Assembly: GCA_029261835.1 (NCBI GenBank)
Contig: JAJDAO010000036.1
Location: 62,001 to 126,000, forward strand
Direction: 5' to 3'
Length of the DNA: 64,000 nucleotides
From: Deltaproteobacteria bacterium
GTDB lineage: Bacteria; Myxococcota_A; UBA9160; UBA4427
The position numbers were made by a program, and so were the translations under genes. The notes under the pieces were generated by a model, which saw only the letters and a program-made list of their open reading frames with translations, was not told the DNA's origin and ran no database searches. Each line of letters begins with the position of its first letter. Within the stretch, counting starts at the first letter, position 1. Positions 8,204 to 16,976 of this stretch are shown here, one piece after another.

Positions 8204-9618
8204 CGTCCGCGCCGGTGAAAGCCCGCGCGGCGAGCATGCCGGGTTGGTTGTTGCCGCTGGCCGTCTTGCTCTGTTCCTATGATCCGGCCCATGCCGGCGC
8301 CTTCAAGGCGACCGGCCACGGCAATCCGGTAACCGGCGTCCAGCGCTTGGCCGACTCTCCCACGGGGTCGTGCGGCCAGTGCCATACCGAAGACAGTGAG
8401 AGCGCGGCGAATGCCATGGCGCTGTGGCGGGAGAACGACAACCACTTGTGTTACGAGTGCCACCGGCAAGAGAACATCTCCGGGGTCTTTCCGGGACAAC
8501 ACATCTATCAGTCCTCGAGTCACGAGAACGATCCTGCCGTCGTCTGGCCCGGACCGAGGCCTCCTGCGAGGCTGGGGATCGACGAGGATGGCAAGTGTCT
8601 GAACTGTCATGACCCTCACGGTGAGGAGGACCGCGACGGTCTGATTCCCAGCCTGCTGCCGGCAAGAGAGGCGACCCTGTGCCTGACCTGCCACGATGGT
8701 GACCCTGCGAGCCGGAGTATCGCAGAGGAGCTTCGCAAGCCCTATGCCCACGTCCAGCGCCGGAGCTTCGGTCGTCACAGCGCCGACGAGGGAGGTGATC
8801 CCAACCGCTACGCCTACACCGGTGGCAATCGCCATGTCGAATGCAGCGACTGCCACAACAGTCATGCCATCTTCAGGGATTCGTTCCCGCCGATGGCCCC
8901 TGTGGCCTCTAAGCGCAACGCCCGGGTGGGCCGGGTACGAGTGAGCAATGGTCCAGCAGGTTCGACTCCTACCTACGAGTACCTGCTGCCAGCCGGCAGC
9001 GGCTCCGAAGTGTTGGAGTACGAGATCTGCTTCAAGTGCCACTCCTCCTGGACCCGTCAGCCTCCGGGTGAGTCCGACCTCGCCGTATCGTTCAATCCCA
9101 ACAATGCCTCCCACCATGCGGTGGAGGCGGTAGGGAACAACCCGAACATCGACCCGAACGCCTTTGTCAACGGGCTCAGTGCCTCGAGCATCATCTTTTG
9201 CGGTGACTGTCACGGATCCGAAGATCCGTCGCTGCGCGGCCCGCACGGGTCACAGTATCCCAACATTCTCCGCCGTCCCTACGAAGCGAACAGCATGCCT
9301 AGAACGGTCACGAGCGAAGAACTCTGCTTCCTGTGCCACAGTTTCGAGACCTATGCCGCTTCTATGGGATCCTCTCTTGCTCTCGAGGCAAGCCGCTTCA
9401 ATCCACCCGCAGAGCCCAAAGGGCATGCGTATCATGTCGAAGAGGAAGATCTTCCGTGCTTCACCTGTCATGACTCACATGGATCGCCACGGTTCGGCGC
9501 CTTGATCGTCACAGGACGGAACCCGGGACTGATGTCCTTCGACATGCGCCCCAGTGGAGGCACCTGTACACAGTCCTGCCACGATCCCCGAAGCTACACC
9601 CTCAACTATCCGCGCTGA
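8179..9618 (+). CDS. Exported 9- or 10-heme c-type cytochrome with one CX3CH motif
   Basis: The 479-residue product has nine CxxCH motifs (CGQCH, CYECH, CLNCH, CLTCH, CSDCH, CFKCH, CGDCH, CFLCH, CFTCH). Near the C-terminus CTQSCH has three residues between the cysteines, so a tenth heme is possible. ATG 8179 follows AAGGA at good spacing and gives a signal peptide with a longish n-region ending DPAHAG; GTG 8215 or ATG 8236 would also give one. The start lies within the end of the previous cytochrome gene. The outer-membrane barrel gene follows directly, the usual position for the periplasmic or barrel-plug cytochrome of a porin-cytochrome conduit. Confidence 0.86.
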   Translation: MSAVSQLLASAPVKARAASMPGWLLPLAVLLCSYDPAHAGAFKATGHGNPVTGVQRLADSPTGSCGQCHTEDSESAANAMALWRENDNHLCYECHRQENISGVFPGQHIYQSSSHENDPAVVWPGPRPPARLGIDEDGKCLNCHDPHGEEDRDGLIPSLLPAREATLCLTCHDGDPASRSIAEELRKPYAHVQRRSFGRHSADEGGDPNRYAYTGGNRHVECSDCHNSHAIFRDSFPPMAPVASKRNARVGRVRVSNGPAGSTPTYEYLLPAGSGSEVLEYEICFKCHSSWTRQPPGESDLAVSFNPNNASHHAVEAVGNNPNIDPNAFVNGLSASSIIFCGDCHGSEDPSLRGPHGSQYPNILRRPYEANSMPRTVTSEELCFLCHSFETYAASMGSSLALEASRFNPPAEPKGHAYHVEEEDLPCFTCHDSHGSPRFGALIVTGRNPGLMSFDMRPSGGTCTQSCHDPRSYTLNYPR

Positions 9619-9707
9619 CGAGTGAGAACAACGTGACTTGTCGAACAGCGTCCGGAGCTAGCGCACATGCGGGCCTCATCTCGAGACGGCCTGCGGCGCG
9701 AGGCTAC

Positions 9708-11477
9708 GTGCTCCGGAAGCCGAACGCGCTCTTCCTGCGAATACTGCTGCCGCTCGCTGCCGCGTTGCTCGTCGCTGTGGGTCCTCGGACGGCTCGAGCA
9801 CTTACCGAGTACAGCGGCGACGTCTTCGCCGAAGACACGTATATCTCCGGTGACGGCGCCAGCAGGAACCTTCTCCAGTCCGGGGTGAACCTCAGCATCA
9901 AACCGGCAATCAAGAAGCACCTGGACGCCCGCTTGAATCTCAGGCTCGATTACACCAACGCCGATGGCAAGTGGCTCTGGAATGTCTCCCCTATCGGCAA
10001 TCTGTCCGTCGATTTGCGCGCCGAAGACTACTCGCTCAACTTGCGGCACGCCCGAACGATAACAGTTACGACGGCCGCCGAGTTGGTGGAGAACGACACC
10101 TACCGGGTGGCAGCCACCATCTTCCCGGAATACTGGCCTCGGATCACCACCAGCTATTCGCGGCGCGAGCAGAGACTCGAGAATAGCGATGGCTCAACCA
10201 GCGATCTGTACTCACTGTTCGCCGATTACGATTACAGACATTTGAACCTGCGCGGCGGCTACAACCATCAGAAGCGAAGCTCCGCGGGGTCGGCTTCCAT
10301 CGTGACCGATACGTTTCTTATCGGCGGGGGTGTCAACCTCGAAGTGCTGACGGGAGCCGTCGTGACGGGCGAGTTCGACTTGAGCCGTTACGATTCGGAG
10401 GCCCAGGTAGGCCCCGACACTGCCAGCACCAACTACGCTACCCGTCTCGGCCTGGATGTTCGTCGTTCTCAGTGGTACGGCTTCACCGGCAATTTTACCC
10501 GGGACCAGACGGATTCAGACTCCGATAACTTGGGTGATATCAGCACGGTGAGTCAATACTTCGATCTGACCGGGACGCTCTACCCCTTTTACGGGATGCG
10601 TCTCTGGACGACGATTGGCAACCGGAGTTTCGACGACTTCGAGGGCAACAGGGACATCGATTACCTTACCGTGGGAGGGGCTTGGAATCGGCACGTCACG
10701 GACGAGATCCGTTTCAATCTGACCGGCACCCACATTCGTGAATCGGGGACGGATCAAGGGAAGAACACCCGAGATGCTGTCGGGCTCACCACGATCTTCG
10801 ATGTCATCCCGAACGCTCTACTTCGACTCGGCCTGAATATCACCCGTAATGATGTCCCGTCCTTCGTGAGTGCCAAGGGGTACGACGCCTCTGGCCCACT
10901 GATAACCCGCAGCGAATTCGACGATAGGCCGGCCGGATTCACCTTCTTGGACACCGACAACAATGATGTCTACACGAAGAACTCCGGGCTTGGCGACTGG
11001 TCCGAACCCGTGCACATTGAGCCGCCGCCGGATCAGAGATTCCTGATCAACAGGACAGTACAGGCGAATCTGCGGCCGACTTCCCGCGTGAACATCGCTC
11101 TGTTCTACAGCTTCAGCGGGTCGTCGAGTCGGCTGGATCTGCTGAAGGTCGAGACTCAGACCGTCAACGGTAGCTTGAGCTACCAGGCCAACCGCCGGAC
11201 CAGTTATAGCTTGACGGGGAACTTCTCCGATTCGAAGACGAGCAGCAGCAGATACGCAGTGACCGCTGGAATCAACTACCGCTTTCGACGAGGGCATAGG
11301 ATCAATCTGACGTACGGAAGGAGGACGGGCGCAGGCGCAGGTTCGGACCTGTTCACCTCCAGCCTTCGCCTGGTGCTGCGAAAGCGCAGCAGTTTGGAAA
11401 CCGTATATTCAGTGAGCGAGTTGTTTGAGAACGATCGAGACCACTCCTTTCGCGTGCGTTACAGGCACGGTTTTTGA
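9708..11477 (+). CDS. Outer-membrane beta-barrel protein (putative porin of a porin-cytochrome conduit)
   Basis: The product has about 589 residues from GTG 9708 (AGG just upstream, good signal peptide ending RTARA). The frame stays open to GTG 9633, which would add 25 residues. After the signal come many amphipathic, aromatic-rich strands such as LNLRLDYTNADGKW, LNLRGGYNHQKRSS, SYSLTGNFSDSKTSS and HRINLTYGRRTG. The protein ends RVRYRHGF with a terminal phenylalanine, the BamA recognition signature. Length and style resemble MtrB/PioB or Geobacter OmbB-type barrels, though no CxxC was seen near the N-terminus. Flanking multiheme cytochromes suggest it sheathes an electron path through the outer membrane; that role is inference. 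Confidence 0.8.
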   Translation: MLRKPNALFLRILLPLAAALLVAVGPRTARALTEYSGDVFAEDTYISGDGASRNLLQSGVNLSIKPAIKKHLDARLNLRLDYTNADGKWLWNVSPIGNLSVDLRAEDYSLNLRHARTITVTTAAELVENDTYRVAATIFPEYWPRITTSYSRREQRLENSDGSTSDLYSLFADYDYRHLNLRGGYNHQKRSSAGSASIVTDTFLIGGGVNLEVLTGAVVTGEFDLSRYDSEAQVGPDTASTNYATRLGLDVRRSQWYGFTGNFTRDQTDSDSDNLGDISTVSQYFDLTGTLYPFYGMRLWTTIGNRSFDDFEGNRDIDYLTVGGAWNRHVTDEIRFNLTGTHIRESGTDQGKNTRDAVGLTTIFDVIPNALLRLGLNITRNDVPSFVSAKGYDASGPLITRSEFDDRPAGFTFLDTDNNDVYTKNSGLGDWSEPVHIEPPPDQRFLINRTVQANLRPTSRVNIALFYSFSGSSSRLDLLKVETQTVNGSLSYQANRRTSYSLTGNFSDSKTSSSRYAVTAGINYRFRRGHRINLTYGRRTGAGAGSDLFTSSLRLVLRKRSSLETVYSVSELFENDRDHSFRVRYRHGF

Positions 11478-11489
11478 AGAGGTGAGGGG

Positions 11490-12086
11490 ATGAAAGAGTC
11501 ATTTGGACGATGGGCGATGTCTGTGGTGCTGGTCTTGTCCTGCACTGGCTGCAGCTCCATGCTCGATGTTCGCAGCTTCCTGCATCCGGACGCGGACTTC
11601 AGCTACTATGAGAAGGTGGGAGTGATTGCCTTTTCCAGCCAGGACAGTGACACCTTGGCGGGAGAGAAGGTGACAGAGCATTTCGTGACCGAGCTCTTCA
11701 TCAACGGGGAGCTGGGCGTGATGGATCTCGGTCAGTTCAACGCGGTGGTCTCACGGCATGCCGGGAACGCGCCCTTCTTGGCCCCCGAGCACTTCGTGAA
11801 GATAGGAGAGGCCGCGGGGGTTCAGGGCGTCTTCGAAGGGACAGTACACGAGTACCGTATGGTTCAGCTCGCCGGAGAGAGGTACCCGATCTTGTCCATG
11901 ACCGTGAAGCTCATCGACGCTGCCACCGGAACAGTAGTCTGGCAGAGCAACGTCACCGCACGTGGTGGGCCGAATCTGCCCATAGTCAGCATCGGCGAGT
12001 CGTACCTGCTGGGCGAGCTCACGCAGAAGGTCTGCAAGAAGGTCGTCAAGAGTCTATACAAGAAAGCTGGTGTAGCGGGCAGGTAA
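11490..12086 (+). CDS. CsgG/LpoB-like lipoprotein (first of pair)
   Basis: The 198-residue product starts at ATG 11490 after a GAGGTGAGGGG site, 12 bases past the barrel gene. Its signal peptide ends in a cysteine-rich stretch (LSCTGCSS) that contains a likely lipobox. The body reads like the CsgG/LpoB/TolB-N fold: VGVIAFSSQDSD, ELGVMDLGQFNAVVSR, then AAGVQGVFEGTVHEYR, SMTVKLIDAATGTVVW and a C-terminal basic helix. Such proteins sit on the inner face of the outer membrane as assembly factors or secretion pores. It shares this layout with the next gene, so the two arose by duplication. Work on the barrel or on cytochrome export is an inference from position. Confidence 0.72.
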   Translation: MKESFGRWAMSVVLVLSCTGCSSMLDVRSFLHPDADFSYYEKVGVIAFSSQDSDTLAGEKVTEHFVTELFINGELGVMDLGQFNAVVSRHAGNAPFLAPEHFVKIGEAAGVQGVFEGTVHEYRMVQLAGERYPILSMTVKLIDAATGTVVWQSNVTARGGPNLPIVSIGESYLLGELTQKVCKKVVKSLYKKAGVAGR

Positions 12087-12097
12087 GGGAGAGTGTC

Positions 12098-12697
12098 ATG
12101 AATCAGATCTCGTTCAAGATCGCAGGAGCGCTTGCGCTCGCGACGATTCTGGTCGCGTGCGGGACAAACAGCGGGCGCCATTTCTTTGCCAGCCCGGATC
12201 TCGAGGGCCGGGCTGGCGCCGAGCTGGCCATCCTGCCTTTCGACAACCTCAGTGACGATCAGGGCGCGGCCAGGAGCATGGAGAACCTCGTGCTGATCGC
12301 GTTTCTCAATCACTCGCCGATCAAGATCATCGATCCGGGACAGGTGACCTCAGCGCTGCTCGAGGAGCGTATCCGACTGGCCACGAGTATCCCGAAAGAA
12401 ACGCTCCGGCGTCTGGGGGAGCGCCTCGGAGTCGATTTCTTCTTGCTCGGAGTCGTGCACGAGTATCGGCTGCAGCGGGTCACCGGAGCCGCTGGGTCGG
12501 GAGAAGTGCCAGTCGTGTCGCTGACCCTGCGCATGTTGGATGCCGCCAGCGGGGATATCGTCTGGGCAAGCTCTGCCGCTCGTCGCGGCAACGATGACGA
12601 AACGGTCTTCGGGATCGGCCGCATTGATTCGCTTGAGCGACTCGCTCAGGTGACGGTCGGTGAGATCGCCAAAGACCTGAGCATGAGCCTCCGTTAG
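12098..12697 (+). CDS. CsgG/LpoB-like lipoprotein (second of pair)
   Basis: The 199-residue product has a lipoprotein signal (ALATILVACG). The same fold pattern as the preceding gene follows: LAILPFDNLSDDQGAARSM, IKIIDPGQVTSALLEE, LGVDFFLLGVVHEYRLQ, SLTLRMLDAASGDIVW and a C-terminal segment ending EIAKDLSMSLR. VHEYR and LxDAA-G-VW occur at matching places in both neighbours, which supports paralogy. The spacing is 11 bases after the first copy. The pair may form a hetero-oligomer at the outer membrane; this is a guess from tandem arrangement. The 42-heme lipoprotein gene follows after 37 bases. Confidence 0.72.
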   Translation: MNQISFKIAGALALATILVACGTNSGRHFFASPDLEGRAGAELAILPFDNLSDDQGAARSMENLVLIAFLNHSPIKIIDPGQVTSALLEERIRLATSIPKETLRRLGERLGVDFFLLGVVHEYRLQRVTGAAGSGEVPVVSLTLRMLDAASGDIVWASSAARRGNDDETVFGIGRIDSLERLAQVTVGEIAKDLSMSLR

Positions 12698-12734
12698 CTT
12701 CGGCGACGCCTACCCAGGGGAGAAACGCTCGGCC

Positions 12735-15700
12735 ATGCAGGATCGCTCTTCGAAGAACCGCTGCCTCGCTGTCCTGCTGGCACTCGTGTGCCTGTCCAGC
12801 TGCATGGTCGGCGGTGGGGAGTACGGCCGCAGCGGGTCAGGGAGGCGCGAATGCCTGGACTGCCACGACGACGCCGTCGCTCGCCTGTCGCTGGAGTTCG
12901 TACATGCCCCTGTCGCGGAGACTGACTGCAGGGCCTGCCACAGACCTCATGGTTTCTCGAACAAGCTCCTTCTCAGGGAAGTGGGGGCGGCACTCTGCAT
13001 CCAGTGTCACGAGAGCTTCCAAGAGCGCCTGACTGCCGACTATGAGCATCCGCCGATGGCGACGGGTGAATGTGTCAGCTGCCACGACCCGCATGCCTCG
13101 GGGATAGTGGGGCTGGTGAAACAGCGGTCGGACGCCTCGTCAGTGTGTCTTGATTGCCACGTCAAACTCGAGGGATTGGCGACGGCCGTCGGAGCACATG
13201 AGCCGTTCCGTGAAGAGGCGTGTGGCTTCTGCCATTCCGCGCATGCCAGCGACAGGGAGAACATGCTGGCGCAGTCGGCCGATGAGCTTTGCTCGTCTTG
13301 CCATCCGAGCGATGAGGTCCTGGCAACAGAGCCGCACGATCTCGAGTGGGTGCGGGAGCAGGTCTGCGGAGAGTGTCACGATCCGCACGGCAGCGAACGA
13401 AAGGGGAGCCTTCAGATGGAGGTCCACCTGCCTTACGCCCAGGGTTCGTGCCTGCCTTGCCACGAGGAAGCCGACGGGGGCGATCTTCTCGAGCGGCAAG
13501 ACGAGCTCTGTCTGGACTGCCACGAGCAGATCACGGCAAAGATGGGGCTGGCAGTCGTACACGAGCCGTTGAAGGAGGGCGAATGCCTGTCCTGCCACGC
13601 CCCTCACAGTGGCAGCGATCGCTCCCTTCTCAGGCTACCGCCCAAGGAGAGCTGCCTCGAATGCCATCTGCTTCTGGAAGATGACATGGAGCGGGCGCAC
13701 GTTCACGCACCGCTGGAGGAAGGGCAGTGTAGCCACTGCCATGACGCGCACGGATCGGACCATCCAGATTTGCTCGTGGAGACCGGCTCCGGACTCTGTC
13801 TGGGCTGCCACGAAGATACGCGCCTCGAGCTGGAGGCTCCCGGAACCACGCATGAGCCGGTCGAGGAAGACGGATGCCTCGTTTGCCACGACTCGCACAG
13901 CTCGTTCGACAACCGGCTGTTGAGGAAGGCCGAGAACGTTCTCTGCACCGAGTGCCACAGCGAGGTGGAGTTCGGCGACGGGGTTCTTCACCGGCACCAG
14001 CCGCTGGTCGACGACGATTGTTCCGTCTGTCATACCCCACACCGTTCCGAGAACAGTGCATTGACGCTCCTGCCGGGAGACGCTCTCTGCCTCAGTTGCC
14101 ACGAAGAGCAGCAGAATCTCGAGAGTCGGAGCTTCCCGCATGATCCCGCGAGCGATGGGTGCGACACCTGCCATGGCCCGCACGGCGGCGACTACCCGCA
14201 TCTGTTGCTCAACGACGAGAAGACCGTCTGCACGGACTGCCACGACGAGTTGGATGAAGTCTTCGAGGGCGAGTTCATCCACACCCCCGTCGCCCTGGGA
14301 GAGTGCGGCAGCTGTCATGACCCGCATGGGTCGAACTACTCCGGGATTCTCGAGAAGGTGGGTTCGGAGCTCTGCTTCTCCTGTCATGAGGACGAACAGA
14401 CCAGCTTCAAGGAAGGGACTGTCCACGAGCCGGTGGCCGATGGGAAGTGCGACACCTGCCATACCCCGCACGGTTCGGAATTCCGCGGGAACTTGACCAA
14501 GAAGGTCGGCCCGCTCTGCATCAAGTGCCACAGTATTACCAGTCCCGAATCCAAGAAGGCGCATCAGAGCCTGGTGAGCGGGGAGAGCAACTGTGCTTCG
14601 TGCCACGATCCGCATTCCTCCACCCGTCGCGCGCTCCTGCGAGTGAAGCTTCACACTCCTTTCGAGGACCGGGAGTGCGACAGCTGCCACGCCTCCGGCG
14701 GTACGGCCGGTGATGTCACATTGGTGGCTGCGGAGAAGAAGCTCTGCCTGGATTGCCACGATGAGATGGAGGCCGTTCTGCGGGCGTCGCATGTTCACGA
14801 TCCGGCCAAGGAGGGAGACTGCACCGCATGTCACGACCCGCATGCGGCGTCGGCGGACAAGTTACTCGTATTCAAGGGTGTTCGCCTTTGTCTCGACTGC
14901 CATGAAGACAAGGCGGACATCCCGGACAGAGAGTTCCAGCACCGTCCCTTGGAGGAGGAATCTTGTGCTGCGTGTCACGAGCCGCACTCTTCGTCGCGCG
15001 AAGGTCTGCTGACCAGTCCCAGTAGGGATCTGTGCCTGAATTGCCACGAGGATTTCGCGAGCTCCATTGAAGGGAAGTCGCTGCACGATCCGGTCGAGGA
15101 CGACTGTACCTCCTGCCACAATCCCCACGGAGCCAGCGCCTCCAGGTTGCTGCTCAGCGGCGTGCCGCAGATCTGCTGGGAATGTCACGACAGCGATGAC
15201 ATGGAAGCGAAGCAGCACGGCTCGGACATCTCCGACGCGAACTGCCTTCAGTGTCACGACCCGCATGCGAACAACGCGGGCGGGAATGCCCTACTCCACG
15301 AGTTTGGCCACGATCCGTATGCGAACGACGAGTGTGATTCCTGTCACGCTGAGGGTGGGGAGATGAACCTCTTGATGCCTCTTCCCGACCTTTGCTGGGA
15401 ATGCCACGATGAATTCGCCGGGTCGGTCCGTCATCGTCCGGTTGTCACGGGCGACCGATGTCTGAGCTGTCACTCAGTTCATGTCGCACCGACGGAAGAG
15501 TTGCTATTCAAGCGATCTCCGGCTCTCTGCTTCCAGTGTCACGACGACAGGATGCTGGCGGGGGAGTTCCAGCACGATGCCGTCGAGGATGGCTGTGATA
15601 CCTGCCATCGCCCCCACTCTGCCGACCACAGCGAGCTTCTCAACGACGCCGTCGAGACGCTTTGCCTGGATTGTCATGATGAGGATGACGTGTATCAAAC

Positions 15701-15872
15701 TCATAAACACGGCATGGGCGAGAGCCCCTACGTGGATCCTGCGACCGGCGAGTTCATGAACTGCGTGAGCTGTCACGATCCCCATTCGGCCAAAGAGCCG
15801 CGGCTGTTGCGTGCCGAAAAGAGGCAGAAGCTCTGCCATCTCTGTCACGAGCGGGGGCAGCATGAACTCTAG
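12735..15872 (+). CDS. Giant 42-heme c-type cytochrome lipoprotein with tandem doubled-CXXCH repeats
   Basis: The 1045-residue product has a lipoprotein signal with lipobox LSSC. I counted 42 CxxCH motifs, the first at CLDCH shortly after the lipidated cysteine and the last (CHLCH) ten residues from the C-terminus. They come in about 21 pairs per unit of about 48 residues: H-x-P, an acidic run, C-x-x-CH-x-PH-G/S, a spacer with LL, then LC-x-x-CH-E/D. The extra His in H-x-P and in CH-x-PH would supply distal ligands, so the hemes are probably bis-His and stacked as a long wire. The unit resembles paired_CXXCH (TIGR01905). The mature chain is very acidic. Position after the barrel and lipidation suggest a cell-surface conductor. 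Confidence 0.93.
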   Translation: MQDRSSKNRCLAVLLALVCLSSCMVGGGEYGRSGSGRRECLDCHDDAVARLSLEFVHAPVAETDCRACHRPHGFSNKLLLREVGAALCIQCHESFQERLTADYEHPPMATGECVSCHDPHASGIVGLVKQRSDASSVCLDCHVKLEGLATAVGAHEPFREEACGFCHSAHASDRENMLAQSADELCSSCHPSDEVLATEPHDLEWVREQVCGECHDPHGSERKGSLQMEVHLPYAQGSCLPCHEEADGGDLLERQDELCLDCHEQITAKMGLAVVHEPLKEGECLSCHAPHSGSDRSLLRLPPKESCLECHLLLEDDMERAHVHAPLEEGQCSHCHDAHGSDHPDLLVETGSGLCLGCHEDTRLELEAPGTTHEPVEEDGCLVCHDSHSSFDNRLLRKAENVLCTECHSEVEFGDGVLHRHQPLVDDDCSVCHTPHRSENSALTLLPGDALCLSCHEEQQNLESRSFPHDPASDGCDTCHGPHGGDYPHLLLNDEKTVCTDCHDELDEVFEGEFIHTPVALGECGSCHDPHGSNYSGILEKVGSELCFSCHEDEQTSFKEGTVHEPVADGKCDTCHTPHGSEFRGNLTKKVGPLCIKCHSITSPESKKAHQSLVSGESNCASCHDPHSSTRRALLRVKLHTPFEDRECDSCHASGGTAGDVTLVAAEKKLCLDCHDEMEAVLRASHVHDPAKEGDCTACHDPHAASADKLLVFKGVRLCLDCHEDKADIPDREFQHRPLEEESCAACHEPHSSSREGLLTSPSRDLCLNCHEDFASSIEGKSLHDPVEDDCTSCHNPHGASASRLLLSGVPQICWECHDSDDMEAKQHGSDISDANCLQCHDPHANNAGGNALLHEFGHDPYANDECDSCHAEGGEMNLLMPLPDLCWECHDEFAGSVRHRPVVTGDRCLSCHSVHVAPTEELLFKRSPALCFQCHDDRMLAGEFQHDAVEDGCDTCHRPHSADHSELLNDAVETLCLDCHDEDDVYQTHKHGMGESPYVDPATGEFMNCVSCHDPHSAKEPRLLRAEKRQKLCHLCHERGQHEL

Positions 15873-16878
15873 TCTGATGCGCGACTATCATTGGAGTCAT
15901 CGAAACCCAATGAGAGAGAGGCGGAACAGAAGACTGTCGCGAAGACTGTGGATCACGGTCTCCCTCCTGACTCTCGGCCTGGTCCTCCCCACAGCGGCTG
16001 AGGCCAGCGGGCGCGACCGCGGCAAGATGCGCGTGGAGTTCCTCTACTCTATCGAGAGCACTGGCGGCCGAGGCGAGAAGCTGCGTTCGCCCCGCGACAT
16101 CTTCTATGACCGCCGCGCGAACGAACTGTACATCGCCGATGCCGGCGGCCGCGGCATCCTCGTGTATGACCGGAACGGCGCCTTCCTCCAGGAGCTTCCC
16201 TTCGACGACGGAATCGGCTCGGCGACCATGGTCGCTACCGACGGCGCCGGGCGCATCTACATCGGGCACAACCGCAGCTCCCTCGTCACCCTGCTGAGTT
16301 TCCGAGGCGATCGTCTCGGAACCCTCGAGTTGCCTGGAATCGTCGACGTTCCGGGAAACCAGGTGCGGCCCATGCACTTCGCCCTTGGGCCCTCCGGTGC
16401 CGTCTTCGTGCTCAACAGCAAGGGAACGCTCATCAAGGTCGATCCGGAGGGCGGCAAACACGAGCGCATTCGTATCGTGGGCGAGGATGCCCCCAACCTG
16501 ATTTTTGGCATGACGATCGATCCCAAGGGGCGCTTCATCTTCAGTGACATGCGCCCCTACTCGCTGGTCGTCTTCGACCCCGTGGCAGAGAGCTTCCGGC
16601 GTTTCGGCTCGGGCGGCGTCGCCTACGGTCAGATCGCCCGCCCCCAGGGTGTGGCGACAGATCAAGAGGGCCGTATCTACGTCAGCAGCCTCGTTCGCAA
16701 CAAGGTGCTCTGCTACGACGCCAGCGGCGAGTTCATCGAGGAGTTCGGCGGGATCGGTCGGGGGCGCGGCCAGTTCTACATGCCGAGCAAGGTCGTCTCG
16801 GACGGTAAGGATCGGCTCTACGTCCTGGAGCCGCCGCTCAAGCGGGTGCAGGTCTTCAGAATCACGTTTCCGGACTAA
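15862..16878 (+). CDS. Exported NHL-repeat beta-propeller protein (third)
   Basis: The 338-residue product is drawn from ATG 15862, which overlaps the end of the 42-heme gene by 11 bases; ATG 15877 and ATG 15910 are in frame, and 15910 gives a tidier signal peptide (RRLSRRLWITVSLLTLG, cut at AEA). NHL blades show LYIADAGGRGILVYDRNG, IYIGHNRSSLVTLLSFRG, VFVLNSKGTLIKVDPEG, FIFSDMRPYSLVVFD, IYVSSLVRNKVLCYDASG and LYVLEPPLKRVQVFR. It is the last gene of the coupled run. Like the other propellers it has no visible active site, so a docking role for the large cytochrome is a reasonable guess. Confidence 0.82.
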   Translation: MNSSLMRDYHWSHRNPMRERRNRRLSRRLWITVSLLTLGLVLPTAAEASGRDRGKMRVEFLYSIESTGGRGEKLRSPRDIFYDRRANELYIADAGGRGILVYDRNGAFLQELPFDDGIGSATMVATDGAGRIYIGHNRSSLVTLLSFRGDRLGTLELPGIVDVPGNQVRPMHFALGPSGAVFVLNSKGTLIKVDPEGGKHERIRIVGEDAPNLIFGMTIDPKGRFIFSDMRPYSLVVFDPVAESFRRFGSGGVAYGQIARPQGVATDQEGRIYVSSLVRNKVLCYDASGEFIEEFGGIGRGRGQFYMPSKVVSDGKDRLYVLEPPLKRVQVFRITFPD

Positions 16879-16976
16879 GGTGCGAGTTCGAAGGCTGCCG
16901 GGGAGTGGAGTTCCGATCCTCTTGGCGTTGGCTCCGTTGTGCTCTTTGCACGTTCTCGGGTCGATCCACGGTGGCT

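Noticed and set aside
13635..14843. Minus-strand frame of 402 residues opposite the giant cytochrome
   Set aside because: Its regular valine/alanine pattern is the mirror of the repeating CxxCH codons; no start site or family signal.
12735..15872. CRISPR-like periodicity in the giant cytochrome gene
   Set aside because: The periodicity of about 145 bases is at protein level (repeat units) and the DNA copies are diverged; there are no short identical repeats with unique spacers anywhere in the window.
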